DNA of 64,000 nt, taken from the NCBI GenBank assembly GCA_951812305.1, contig CATOSB010000008.1:248001-312000 (forward strand). The letters run 5' to 3'. The stretch comes from an uncultured Paracoccaceae bacterium (GTDB taxonomy: Bacteria; Pseudomonadota; Alphaproteobacteria; Rhodobacterales; Rhodobacteraceae). Positions 52,887 through 60,918 of the stretch are shown here, in pieces; positions within the stretch are counted from its first letter, which is position 1; the number at the start of each line of letters is the position of its first letter. Below the pieces are notes generated by a model, which did not search any database, was not told the origin of the DNA, and saw only the letters and a program-made list of their open reading frames with translations. The position numbers and the translations under genes are program-made.

Positions 52887-55319
52887 TTAGGCTGCATCGG
52901 TTCGTGGCAATTTGGAAGCGGGGTCGTAGGCGGGCTCGGAGAGGACGCGCGCCGGGCGGGGATTGCCGTGGATCAGGACGGTCAGGTCAGTGCCCGGTTC
53001 GGCGGCTTCGGGTTTGACATAGGCGAAGGCAAGGATCTTGCCGACGGTGGGGCCGTAAGCGACAGATGAGGTGGACCCGACGACCTGTCCGTCTTGCAGC
53101 ACCGCCTCGCCACCGTGGCCGTCGGCAATCCCATCAGGTTCGATTTGCAAGTAGACGCATTTCCAGCGCAGCGGTTGAGCGAGTGAGGCCTCCTTGCCGA
53201 GGAATTCCTTGTCGGTCCTGACGAAGCGCATCACGTCAGCCTCGGGCAGTGTGACCTCGTTGGTGAGTTCGCCCGCGCCTTTGAAGCCCTTTTCCATTCG
53301 CATCGCGTTCATGGCGAAAGAGCCATAGTTTTGGAGGCCAAGCGGGGTTCCAGCGGCCATCAGCGCCTCATAGATCGGGGTGATATGGGCCATCGGGGCG
53401 TGGAATTCCCAGCCCAGTTCGCCACCATAGGACATGCGGATGGCGTGCACCGGAGCACCGGCAACTTCGATCATCCGGGCAGAAAGCCAAGGGAAGGCGA
53501 CATTGGTAAACTCGGCGTCAGTGCAGCGTTGCAAGATATCGCGGGCGCGTGGGCCTTGCAGGGCGAGGGCGCCGAATTCTTCGGACTGGTTGAAGAGCTG
53601 CACGTCTTTGCCGGTGCTGTGCTGTGTCAGATGATCAATCACCCGCTGCTCGAAAAAGGCGGCGCAGGTGATATAGTACCAGTCTTCGGCGATGCGCACG
53701 ATGGTAACTTCGGCCTCGATGGTTCCGGCGCGGTTCAGGAAATGGGTGAGGATGACGCGGCCATCCTTGCCGGGCAGGCGGTTTGGGACAAGGCCGTCAA
53801 GGAACACGCGGGCATCCGGCCCCGCAACCTCGATCTTGGCAAAGCTGGAGATGTCCATGATCCCGGCGGCTTCGCGGCAGGCGCGGACTTCGGCGGCGAT
53901 GATGTCGTCCAGCGCCGAGCGTTTGAAGGCATAGATATCCTTGGCGGGCGTGCCCTCCGGCGCGAACCAGCGGGGGCGTTCCCAACCATAGACCTCTTCA
54001 TGCACGGCGCCCTTTTCGTTGAGCGTCTCATAGAGTGCTGAGGTTTTGACCGGGCGGCCATCCAACCGGTTGAAATGCGGGAACGGGATTTCGTGGCGCA
54101 GGCAGTAGTCTTCGCGCGCCTTGGTGATCTGATATTCCTTGTCGGCGTAAGGCCCAAACCGGCGCGGGTCGTATTCGCGCATGGAAATGCTCGCCGCGCC
54201 ATGAACCATCCAGCGCGCCAATTCTCGGGTCAGCCCCGGGCCCCAACCGATGCCGATCTGCGTGCCGCAGGCGCACCAGTAATTCGGCGCGCCCGCCACC
54301 GGCCCGATCAGCGGGTTGCCATCGGGCGGATGGCTGATCGCGCCATGCACCTCGCGCTGGATGCCGAGATCGGCGAAGATCGGCATCCGGTTCAGGCTTT
54401 CTTCCAGCCACGGCATGATCCGGTCGTAATCGGCATCGAACAGCTCGTTCTCCGCATCCCAGGGGCAGTGATCCTCCCAGACTGTGTTGGGGTTGGCTTT
54501 CTCGTAGATGCCGATCAGCCCGCGTTTCTGTTCCATGCGGATATAGCCGGAGACCTTCTTGTCGTCGCGGATGACGGGTAACTCGCGGTCTAGATCGGCA
54601 AATTCCGGCACGGGTTCGGTGACGAAATAGTGGTGCGTCATTGAGGTCGTGGGGATGTTGATCCCCGACCATTCGCCCATCTGACGGGCATAGGTGCCGC
54701 CAGCGTTGACGACGTGTTCACAGGTGATCGTGCCGTTTTCGGTTTCGACCACCCATTCGCCGTTGGCGGCACGAGTGATGTTGGTGGCGCGGCAGCGGCG
54801 GATGATCTTGGCGCCTTTGGCGCGGGCCCCGGCGGCCAGGGCTTGCGTGACGCCAGAGGGATCCACGTGGCCGTCCTCGGGCGTGTAAAGCGCGCCGCGT
54901 ACGCCGTCGAGATTGTAGAACGGATGGAGTTCGGCAACACGGTCGCGCGCGACCAACTCGATGTTGAAACCAAGCGAGGTGGCGACGCTGAGCGTGTGAC
55001 GCAGCCAGTCCATCTCGTCTTCGTCATAAGCCAGCCGGAAGGAACCGCAGCCATGCCAGGTGACGGAATGGCCGGTCTCGGCTTCCAACGCACCGGAATA
55101 TAGCCCGATATTGTAATCGACGCATTTGCCGAGTGAGAAGCTGGAGGTCGAATGCGTGATCTGCCCCGCCGCGTGCCATGTCGATCCGCTGGTCAGTTCC
55201 GCCTTTTCCAACAGAACCACATCCGACCAGCCCTCATGAGCCAGATGATAAGCGACGCCACAGCCCATGATGCCACCGCCAAGGATGACCACGCGGGCAT
55301 GTGTGGGAAAGTCTGACAT
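52887..55319 (-). CDS. Dimethylglycine/sarcosine dehydrogenase-like flavoprotein with GcvT domain
   Basis: An 810-residue enzyme. The N-terminal DAO domain has the FAD motif ILGGGIMGCGVAYHL (G14-G19) and H49 in SGSTWHAAGQ, the site of covalent FAD in the DMGDH family. The C-terminal half (~430-800) is the folate-binding GcvT/aminomethyltransferase domain with YGGELGWEFH and NAMRMEKGFKGAG. Such enzymes remove N-methyl groups oxidatively and pass the one-carbon unit to tetrahydrofolate. The ATG at 55319 (MSDFPTHARVV) is chosen. It heads the minus arm of the divergent locus. Confidence 0.9.
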   Translation of the reverse strand: MSDFPTHARVVILGGGIMGCGVAYHLAHEGWSDVVLLEKAELTSGSTWHAAGQITHSTSSFSLGKCVDYNIGLYSGALEAETGHSVTWHGCGSFRLAYDEDEMDWLRHTLSVATSLGFNIELVARDRVAELHPFYNLDGVRGALYTPEDGHVDPSGVTQALAAGARAKGAKIIRRCRATNITRAANGEWVVETENGTITCEHVVNAGGTYARQMGEWSGINIPTTSMTHHYFVTEPVPEFADLDRELPVIRDDKKVSGYIRMEQKRGLIGIYEKANPNTVWEDHCPWDAENELFDADYDRIMPWLEESLNRMPIFADLGIQREVHGAISHPPDGNPLIGPVAGAPNYWCACGTQIGIGWGPGLTRELARWMVHGAASISMREYDPRRFGPYADKEYQITKAREDYCLRHEIPFPHFNRLDGRPVKTSALYETLNEKGAVHEEVYGWERPRWFAPEGTPAKDIYAFKRSALDDIIAAEVRACREAAGIMDISSFAKIEVAGPDARVFLDGLVPNRLPGKDGRVILTHFLNRAGTIEAEVTIVRIAEDWYYITCAAFFEQRVIDHLTQHSTGKDVQLFNQSEEFGALALQGPRARDILQRCTDAEFTNVAFPWLSARMIEVAGAPVHAIRMSYGGELGWEFHAPMAHITPIYEALMAAGTPLGLQNYGSFAMNAMRMEKGFKGAGELTNEVTLPEADVMRFVRTDKEFLGKEASLAQPLRWKCVYLQIEPDGIADGHGGEAVLQDGQVVGSTSSVAYGPTVGKILAFAYVKPEAAEPGTDLTVLIHGNPRPARVLSEPAYDPASKLPRTDAA

Positions 55320-55324
55320 CGCAG

Positions 55325-55373
55325 GCGAATCCTTCGCAAAAGTTTTCTCTCGACAGGCTATTCGCACATATGT
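55325..55373. promoter_or_regulatory. Palindromes in the divergent promoter of the locus
   Basis: The 64-base gap between the flavoprotein and regulator starts holds GCGAAtccTTCGC (55325-55337), a 5-bp arm palindrome with a 3-base centre, and ACATATGT (55366-55373). Either could be the operator of the RpiR-type regulator encoded at 55384; no -35/-10 pair is clear enough to call. Confidence 0.35.
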
Positions 55374-55383
55374 ACCATCGTCA

Positions 55384-56262
55384 ATGATGAATGACACAAA
55401 TGTTTTGGATCGGCTGACCGAGGAATGGGAAAGCCTGACGCCCGCGGCGCAAAAGGCCGCGCGTTACGTGCTGGAAAACCCCGCCAGTGTCGGCGTGTCG
55501 ACAGTGCGGGGGCTGGCGGAGGCGGCAGAGGTCACACCAAATGCTTTGGTGCGCATGGCGCAGCAGGTCGGGTTCGAAGGGTTTGCGGATTTTCAGGAGC
55601 CGTTTCGTCAGGCGATTCGGGACGGATCGGCCTCTTTCCCTGACCGCGCGCGCTGGTTGCAGGAACAGGCGGGGCGCGGCGCGATTGGTACGCTTTACGC
55701 GGATATGGTGGGTTCGGCCCTGCGCAATATCGAAGAGACCTTCGCCGGTATCGACACTGATGAATTGCAGGCGGCGGCGCGCACAATCTGGGGCTCGCGG
55801 CAGGTCTTCACACTGGGGGTTGGGGTGAATTCGGCGAATGCGCAGAACTTCACGTATCTGGCTTCGACAGGCATGGTGCAGTTTCACGCGATACCCCGGA
55901 TCGGGTCAACGGCAGTGGACGATCTGGCGCGCACGGATAAGCGCGATGTTCTCATCGCCATCACCTGTCGGCCTTATCGCGCTGAGGTGATCGCCGCCGT
56001 GGAAGTGGCACGCGAACAGGGCGTGAAAATCATCGGGATCAGCGATTCGCTCGCCTCGCCGGTTATTCGCGGGGCAGATCACAGCTTTGTCGTCGCCGCA
56101 GACACGCCACAGTTTTTCCCCTCATCAGTTTCCACGATTGCGCTTTTGGAGACGCTGTTGAGTTTCGTGATTGCCGCCGCCACCCCGGAGATCGTGGAAC
56201 GGGTGGAGCGGTTTCACGACCGTCGCCACGCGCTGGGCATATATTCTGAAGAAGGGGCCTGA
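55384..56262 (+). CDS. MurR/RpiR-family transcriptional regulator
   Basis: A 292-residue regulator. The N-terminal HTH_6 domain (VLENPASVGVSTVRGLAEAA, then VTPNALVRMAQQVGFEGF) binds DNA. The C-terminal SIS domain (FTLGVGVNSANAQNF to ~250) usually senses a phosphosugar; the loop differs here, and a non-sugar ligand is plausible given the neighbours. The start at 55384 (MMNDTNVLDRL) is chosen over 55267. It is divergent from the flavoprotein gene and followed after 3 bases by the Rieske oxygenase gene, so it is very likely the local regulator. Confidence 0.9.
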   Translation: MMNDTNVLDRLTEEWESLTPAAQKAARYVLENPASVGVSTVRGLAEAAEVTPNALVRMAQQVGFEGFADFQEPFRQAIRDGSASFPDRARWLQEQAGRGAIGTLYADMVGSALRNIEETFAGIDTDELQAAARTIWGSRQVFTLGVGVNSANAQNFTYLASTGMVQFHAIPRIGSTAVDDLARTDKRDVLIAITCRPYRAEVIAAVEVAREQGVKIIGISDSLASPVIRGADHSFVVAADTPQFFPSSVSTIALLETLLSFVIAAATPEIVERVERFHDRRHALGIYSEEGA

Positions 56263-56265
56263 GGG

Positions 56266-57348
56266 ATGTCGGTCACCAAGTCCTTAGAGGCGCGCTATTA
56301 CATCGATTCGGACATCTATGCCGCCGAGATGGCGGGGCTATTCGCGCGGACCTGGCAATTCGGCTGCCATGCCTCGGAGATTCCCCAAACAGGTGATTAC
56401 GTCACTTTCGAGATCGCCGGTGAAAGCCTTTTCGCAATTCGGGGCCGCGACGGCGAGGTGCGCGTGTTTTACAACGTCTGTCAGCATCGGGCGCATGAAC
56501 TGGCACAGGGAAAGGGAACGACCCGCGTCGTGGTTTGCCCGTACCATGCCTGGACCTATGAACTAACCGGCGAACTGCGTGCCGGGCCGAACATCAAATC
56601 AGTGCCGGGCTTTGACCGGGCAACGGTGTGTCTGACCGAAGTGCGGTGCGAGGATTTCAACGGATTTCTGTTCGTCAATCTCGACGCGCAGGCTGCGCCG
56701 ATGGAGGAATGGTATCCCGGTGTCCGTGGTGAACTGGCCGAATATGTGCCGCAAATTCAGGATCTTGCGCCGCTGGAGTGGGTGGAGATCGACGAAAAGT
56801 GCAATTGGAAGGTTTCTGTCGAGAATTACTCGGAATGCTATCACTGCTCACTGAACCACCCGACATTTGCGTCTGGCGTTGTGAAGCCGGAAACTTACGA
56901 CATTTCCAAAGCGGGCGGCTATGTTCTGAAACACACGACCGAATGTCAGGCGGTGGAGCAGATGAGCTATCCCATCGACATGTCGGTGCCGCATGCGGGT
57001 GAATATCGCAGCTTTTTCCTTTGGCCGATGTTTTCGTTTCAGGTTTATCCCGGCAACCTTTTGAACACCTATCATTGGAGGCCGGGCGGGGTTGGCGATT
57101 GCACCGTCTGGCGGGGGTGGTTTTCGGTCGGTGGCGAAGAAGATGCCGTTGTGCGGCAGATGGCTGTGCAGGATCGTGAGACGACGGTGGAAGAGGATAT
57201 TCACCTTGTTGAAAGCGTTCAAAGGGGACTTGGATCGCGCGGCTACGTGCCGGGTCCGCTGGTGGTTGACCCCGGTTGCGGGGTGAATTCGGAGCATTCC
57301 ATCAAGGCGTTGCAACAATGGATGCGCGAGGCGGTGGATGGCGTGTAG
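56266..57348 (+). CDS. Rieske-type oxygenase, alpha subunit (betaine/N-methyl demethylase-like)
   Basis: A 360-residue protein. The Rieske cluster ligands are C72 and H74 (CQH) and C91 and H94 (CPYH). The mononuclear iron site is ENYSECYHCSLNHPTF with H193 and H198. Size and ENYSECYHC sequence match the family that includes glycine betaine monooxygenase and stachydrine/hydroxyproline betaine demethylases. N-demethylation of a quaternary amine, releasing formaldehyde, is the most likely reaction. The reductase subunit is not encoded in the window. It overlaps no gene; repeat B follows. Confidence 0.88.
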   Translation: MSVTKSLEARYYIDSDIYAAEMAGLFARTWQFGCHASEIPQTGDYVTFEIAGESLFAIRGRDGEVRVFYNVCQHRAHELAQGKGTTRVVVCPYHAWTYELTGELRAGPNIKSVPGFDRATVCLTEVRCEDFNGFLFVNLDAQAAPMEEWYPGVRGELAEYVPQIQDLAPLEWVEIDEKCNWKVSVENYSECYHCSLNHPTFASGVVKPETYDISKAGGYVLKHTTECQAVEQMSYPIDMSVPHAGEYRSFFLWPMFSFQVYPGNLLNTYHWRPGGVGDCTVWRGWFSVGGEEDAVVRQMAVQDRETTVEEDIHLVESVQRGLGSRGYVPGPLVVDPGCGVNSEHSIKALQQWMREAVDGV

Positions 57349-57350
57349 CT

Positions 57351-57625
57351 ATTTCTTCAAGAGACTTCGGCAAACCGACTGCCTTTGCGGAACGACAGGG
57401 CAGCGACCGGCCTGGAGGGCGCCTTGGACGGCTGGAATCTGTGGTGCGGTTGCGACAAAATGCTAGCGTTCAGGCATTTGATAACGTTGCAAAAGCGCCC
57501 TCCGGGGGGAGGTCGGTCGCTGCCCGAGACAAACTCGGGCGCGCAAGACAGAACGTGGTCGCGAGAACCGGAAGTCGAGGCGATCGGCGGGAGGGACGGG
57601 TTTTGCAGAGGTCTCTTCAAAAGAA
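57351..57625 (+). repeat. Repeat family B, copy 3 (MITE-like)
   Basis: About 275 bp with ends ATTTCTTCAAGAGACTTCGG and, read inward from the right, GTTCTTTTGAAGAGACC. It shares with copy 1 GGAACGACAGGGCAGCGACC, GGCCTGGAGGGCGCC, GACAAAATGCTAGCGTTCAG, GCAAAAGCGCCCTCCGGG and the end region CGCGAGAACCGGAAGTCGAG. It fills the gap 57349-57670; the rest holds GGAGG before the GFA gene. Confidence 0.68.
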
Positions 57626-57670
57626 CACCGACCGGATCGGCTAAGCGATCCACATATTGGGAGGAGCGAC

Positions 57671-58525
57671 ATGGCACAACAATCCGGTCATTGTTTTTGT
57701 GGCGCGGTTACATGGCAGCACAATGGCACGGCGACCCGCAATCTCAATTGCCATTGCGATGAATGCAGGCGCGGCGTGTCGGGGGCTTTCTCTGCCGTAG
57801 CGGGGCTTTCCGCTGAGGGCATGACAATTGATGGTCCCTGGGCCGACTACCGTTACACGCCCGAATCTTCCCGTGCGTTCTGCACGGTCTGTGGCACACG
57901 AATCTGGTTCCGGTCGGACCTGTGGCCCGACGAGGTGTTCATCAATGTCGGCGCGCTCGACGCGCCACAGGATCACCAGCCCGACCAACACGTCCTTTAC
58001 GCCCAAGCGGTCCCCTGGGCGCCCGTCGCCGACGACATCCCAAAATCCGCAAGCTTTCAGAACCCGGTGACGGACGCCCCGGACACCAGCGGCCCCGCAT
58101 GTATCACCGACGCCGCTTTGTCGGGTCGATGCCTTTGTGGAGATGTAACCTGGAAAACCGATGCCGAGCCGCTCTGGTCGGGCCATTGCCATTGCGACAG
58201 CTGCCGTCGCGCGACAGGGGCACCGTTCGCAAGTTTCTTCGGCCTGCGAAAAGGACAGGCCAAGTGGACTGGGGGTATGACCGAGTTTTCCTCGGCCAAT
58301 GGCAAGGTTCAGCGACGGTTCTGCACGACTTGCGGCACCCACATGGTCTATGAGGCTGACATCTGGCCCGACGAGAGCCATCTTTATGCTGCTTCTCTGA
58401 ATGACCCGTCAAACTATCATCCGCAGGCGCATATCCACTGCGCGGATAAGCTGGCGTGGGTTACATTGGATGACGATCTGCCCAGCCATTCGGCGACGAC
58501 CGACGGGAAGGACCCAACCGCATGA
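57671..58525 (+). CDS. GFA-family protein with two GFA domains
   Basis: A 284-residue zinc protein with a duplicated Gfa fold. Domain 1 (~5-120) has GHCFCGAVTW, CHCDECRRG and FCTVCGTRIWF; domain 2 (~145-265) has GRCLCGDVTW, HCHCDSCRRATG and FCTTCGTHMVYE. The founding member was described as accelerating glutathione adduct formation with formaldehyde. Next to a Rieske demethylase and a DMGDH-like enzyme, handling of released formaldehyde is a reasonable role. A double-domain arrangement is less usual than the single one. GGAGG precedes the ATG; the stop overlaps the next ATG. Confidence 0.85.
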   Translation: MAQQSGHCFCGAVTWQHNGTATRNLNCHCDECRRGVSGAFSAVAGLSAEGMTIDGPWADYRYTPESSRAFCTVCGTRIWFRSDLWPDEVFINVGALDAPQDHQPDQHVLYAQAVPWAPVADDIPKSASFQNPVTDAPDTSGPACITDAALSGRCLCGDVTWKTDAEPLWSGHCHCDSCRRATGAPFASFFGLRKGQAKWTGGMTEFSSANGKVQRRFCTTCGTHMVYEADIWPDESHLYAASLNDPSNYHPQAHIHCADKLAWVTLDDDLPSHSATTDGKDPTA

Positions 58526-59334
58526 TGCCCACCGAATGGCGGCCTGAGCATAAGCTGTTTCCGCATCAGGTCGGATTCACATGCCCGCCCTTTGATTATG
58601 ACGCCGCGCCTTCGGATTTTCTGCGCATTGCGCCGCGATCCGTTGGCGTGCATGGTTGGATGCTGCATGTGCCGGGCTACGCGCACGGGTTGGATCAGCG
58701 CCGCGCCAATTTCGGGATGATGGAGGATTTCTGTCATTGCATGTCGCGCAACGGTGCGGATGTGGCGGCGCAGGTCGGCTCGAACTGGGTGCATGCCAGT
58801 GGGTTGGGCGTAGACGGTATTCGCGATCACTGTGCCGCGCTGTCGGACAAATACGGGCTGGCCTTTCACATGGCAGGGTATGCGATGGTCGAGGCTCTGC
58901 GCGATCGGGGGATCGAAAGCGTTGCTCTGAACGCCGCCTATCACTGGCCGGAGTGGTGGCAAGGCACCGTTGGATTTCTGGAGGAGGCTGGGATCCGCGT
59001 GCTTTGGGCGGGGAATTTCCACGATCAGGGCTGGTTTGACACCCAGGAGGCGGTGAATGAGCACCGCTGGGTGTTTGACGGCGATCTGGCGTTGAAGAGC
59101 TTTGAATATGCGGCGGAACAGGCGCCCGAAGCAGAGGCGATCCTGATCAACGGGATGTGTAATTTTCGAAATGCGGACGGCGTGCCGGAACGACCGCTGC
59201 ATCTGACGAAAGTGCTCGAAGAGGCTGTGGGTAAACCGGTCATCGGGCATGACTCGGCGCTTTACTGGCGGGTGTTCAAATCACTCGGGATCGCGCCAGA
59301 GGGGGATCACGGGGTGCTGCTGAATGGTCTTTGA
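58522..59334 (+). CDS. Asp/Glu racemase superfamily, arylmalonate decarboxylase/maleate isomerase-like
   Basis: A 270-residue protein. Features are VDGIRDHCAALSDKYG, the centre VALNAAYHWPEWWQG and the C-terminal LINGMCNFR with one conserved Cys, then GHDSALYWRVF. Position and sequence around MCNFR match the second catalytic Cys of the maleate isomerase/arylmalonate decarboxylase fold; the first Cys position is not obvious. Its substrate is not known. ATGA overlap with the GFA gene. Confidence 0.65.
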   Translation: MMPTEWRPEHKLFPHQVGFTCPPFDYDAAPSDFLRIAPRSVGVHGWMLHVPGYAHGLDQRRANFGMMEDFCHCMSRNGADVAAQVGSNWVHASGLGVDGIRDHCAALSDKYGLAFHMAGYAMVEALRDRGIESVALNAAYHWPEWWQGTVGFLEEAGIRVLWAGNFHDQGWFDTQEAVNEHRWVFDGDLALKSFEYAAEQAPEAEAILINGMCNFRNADGVPERPLHLTKVLEEAVGKPVIGHDSALYWRVFKSLGIAPEGDHGVLLNGL

Positions 59335-59354
59335 TGGTCAAGCACACCGCAGTC

Positions 59355-59413
59355 CCGGACTTGATCCGGGACCTCACATCACCGCCGGGCAAGAGGCCCC
59401 GGATCAAGTCCGG
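59355..59413. terminator. Long inverted repeat between racemase-like and sulfotransferase-like genes
   Basis: CCGGACTTGATCCGGG (59355-59370) and CCCGGATCAAGTCCGG (59398-59413) are a perfect 16-bp inverted repeat with a 27-base spacer. There is no following T run, so it may be a REP-type element widespread in alphaproteobacteria rather than a factor-independent terminator. It interrupts the otherwise tightly coupled plus-strand arm. Confidence 0.5.
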
Positions 59414-59427
59414 AGCGGCGTAACGCG

Positions 59428-60174
59428 ATGAACAAAATCATCGCGCTTTGGGCCGTGCCCCGATCCACCTCCACCGCGTTTGAATGGATGATGCGCCAGC
59501 GCGGCGATCTGGAATGCCTGCACGAGCCCTTTGGCGAGGCTTGGTATCAGGGTGAGGAGCCGCTTTGGCAGCGCTGGAAATCCGGCGACCGGACCACGCC
59601 TGGCCTGACGCTGGAAAGTGTGTGGGAGGATTTGCAGGAACGCGCCGCAAAGGGCGCGGTCTTCATCAAGGATTTTCCGCATTATATCAACCACATGTGG
59701 GGCGCGGAGTTCCTGTCTCATTTCACCCATGCGTTCCTGATCCGCGATCCGGCCAAGACGGTCACGTCGATCTTCAACAAATGGCCGGATTTCGATGAGG
59801 GCGAGGTGGGTTTCCCGGAACAGCGGGCGCTGTTTGATCTGTTGACCGCGCTCGACGGCGCACCGCCGCCAGTGATTGACAGCGACGATCTGTTGGAAAA
59901 CCCGCATGAGATGGTGCGGGCCTTTTGCGACGCTGTGGACATCCCGTTCATCGAGGACGCCCTGACCTGGGATCCCGGTGGCGACCCGTCAGAGCACAGC
60001 TGGTGGGATGGCGGGTCGTTTCACCACAACCTTGCGAATTCCACCGGCCTGACGCCGCAGAAACGCCGCTATGTCGAGATCGATGCCGCGCCGGAGCGTG
60101 TGAAACAGGTTCACCGCAGGATGAAACCCCATTACGATCACCTGTATCGGCATCGGATCAGGGTTGGACATTAA
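59428..60174 (+). CDS. Sulfotransferase-like P-loop protein
   Basis: A 248-residue protein. IALWAVPRSTSTAFEWMM near residues 5-22 is the 5'-PAPS-type phosphate loop (PRSxSTxFE), and HAFLIRDPAKTVTSIFNKWP is the second conserved element. Relatives appear in betaine catabolic loci of marine alphaproteobacteria, annotated as sulfotransferase-like or branched-chain aminotransferase-like; the reaction is not known. Its stop TAA is directly followed by the GTG of the next gene. Confidence 0.78.
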   Translation: MNKIIALWAVPRSTSTAFEWMMRQRGDLECLHEPFGEAWYQGEEPLWQRWKSGDRTTPGLTLESVWEDLQERAAKGAVFIKDFPHYINHMWGAEFLSHFTHAFLIRDPAKTVTSIFNKWPDFDEGEVGFPEQRALFDLLTALDGAPPPVIDSDDLLENPHEMVRAFCDAVDIPFIEDALTWDPGGDPSEHSWWDGGSFHHNLANSTGLTPQKRRYVEIDAAPERVKQVHRRMKPHYDHLYRHRIRVGH

Positions 60175-60918
60175 GTGAAAGTCAGCATTATCACGGGCGC
60201 GGCGCGGGGGATCGGGCTGGCGACGGCGCGGTTGATGTCTGACGCCGGGCATCAGGTGGTGCAGGTTGACCGTGACGGTGCGGCATTGCGCTCTTCCGCC
60301 CTGACAGGCGGTCTCGCGCTGGAGCGCGACATTTCCGAACCCGAGCAGGTTGCCGAAATGGTTACGGAGGTTCTGAAAACCTATGGGCGCATCGACAACC
60401 TGATCAATAATGCCGGCGTGGCGGAGTTTGGCCCCATTGAATGCCACGATTTCGACATGTGGCGCCGGGTGATGGCGACCAATCTTGATGGCACGTTTTT
60501 GTGTACGCAAGCTGCAACGGAGGCGTTGAAGGAGAGCAAAGGCGCGGTCGTCAATATTGCGTCGATCTCTGGTCTGCGCGCCTCAACGCTGCGGGTGGCT
60601 TATGGCACCTCTAAGGCAGCGGTGATTCAGTTGACCAAACAGCACGCCGCCGAACTCGGCGAACATGGCATCCGCGTCAATTGCATCTGTCCCGGTCCGG
60701 TCAGGACGAAGCTGGCGATGGCGGTACACACTCAGGAAATCATCGACGCCTATCACGACGCGATCCCGCTCAATCGATACGGGTCAGAGGAAGAAATCGC
60801 CGAGGCGATTGCGTTTCTGTGTTCGGAAAAGGCGAGCTATATTACGGGGCAGATTCTGGCGGCGGATGGCGGGTTTGAGGCGACTGGCGTGGGGCTTCCG
60901 GCATTGAGGGCAACATGA
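60175..60918 (+). CDS. SDR-family NAD(P)-dependent oxidoreductase
   Basis: A 247-residue classical SDR. The cofactor loop is ITGAARGIGLATARLM near residues 5-20, LINNAGVAEFG the core, NIASISG the catalytic Ser, and YGTSK the Tyr/Lys pair. CPGPVRTKLA and ITGQILAADGG are also typical. It starts with GTG directly after the previous stop and its stop overlaps the ALDH start, suggesting sequential alcohol-to-aldehyde-to-acid oxidation with the next enzyme. Confidence 0.9.
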   Translation: MKVSIITGAARGIGLATARLMSDAGHQVVQVDRDGAALRSSALTGGLALERDISEPEQVAEMVTEVLKTYGRIDNLINNAGVAEFGPIECHDFDMWRRVMATNLDGTFLCTQAATEALKESKGAVVNIASISGLRASTLRVAYGTSKAAVIQLTKQHAAELGEHGIRVNCICPGPVRTKLAMAVHTQEIIDAYHDAIPLNRYGSEEEIAEAIAFLCSEKASYITGQILAADGGFEATGVGLPALRAT

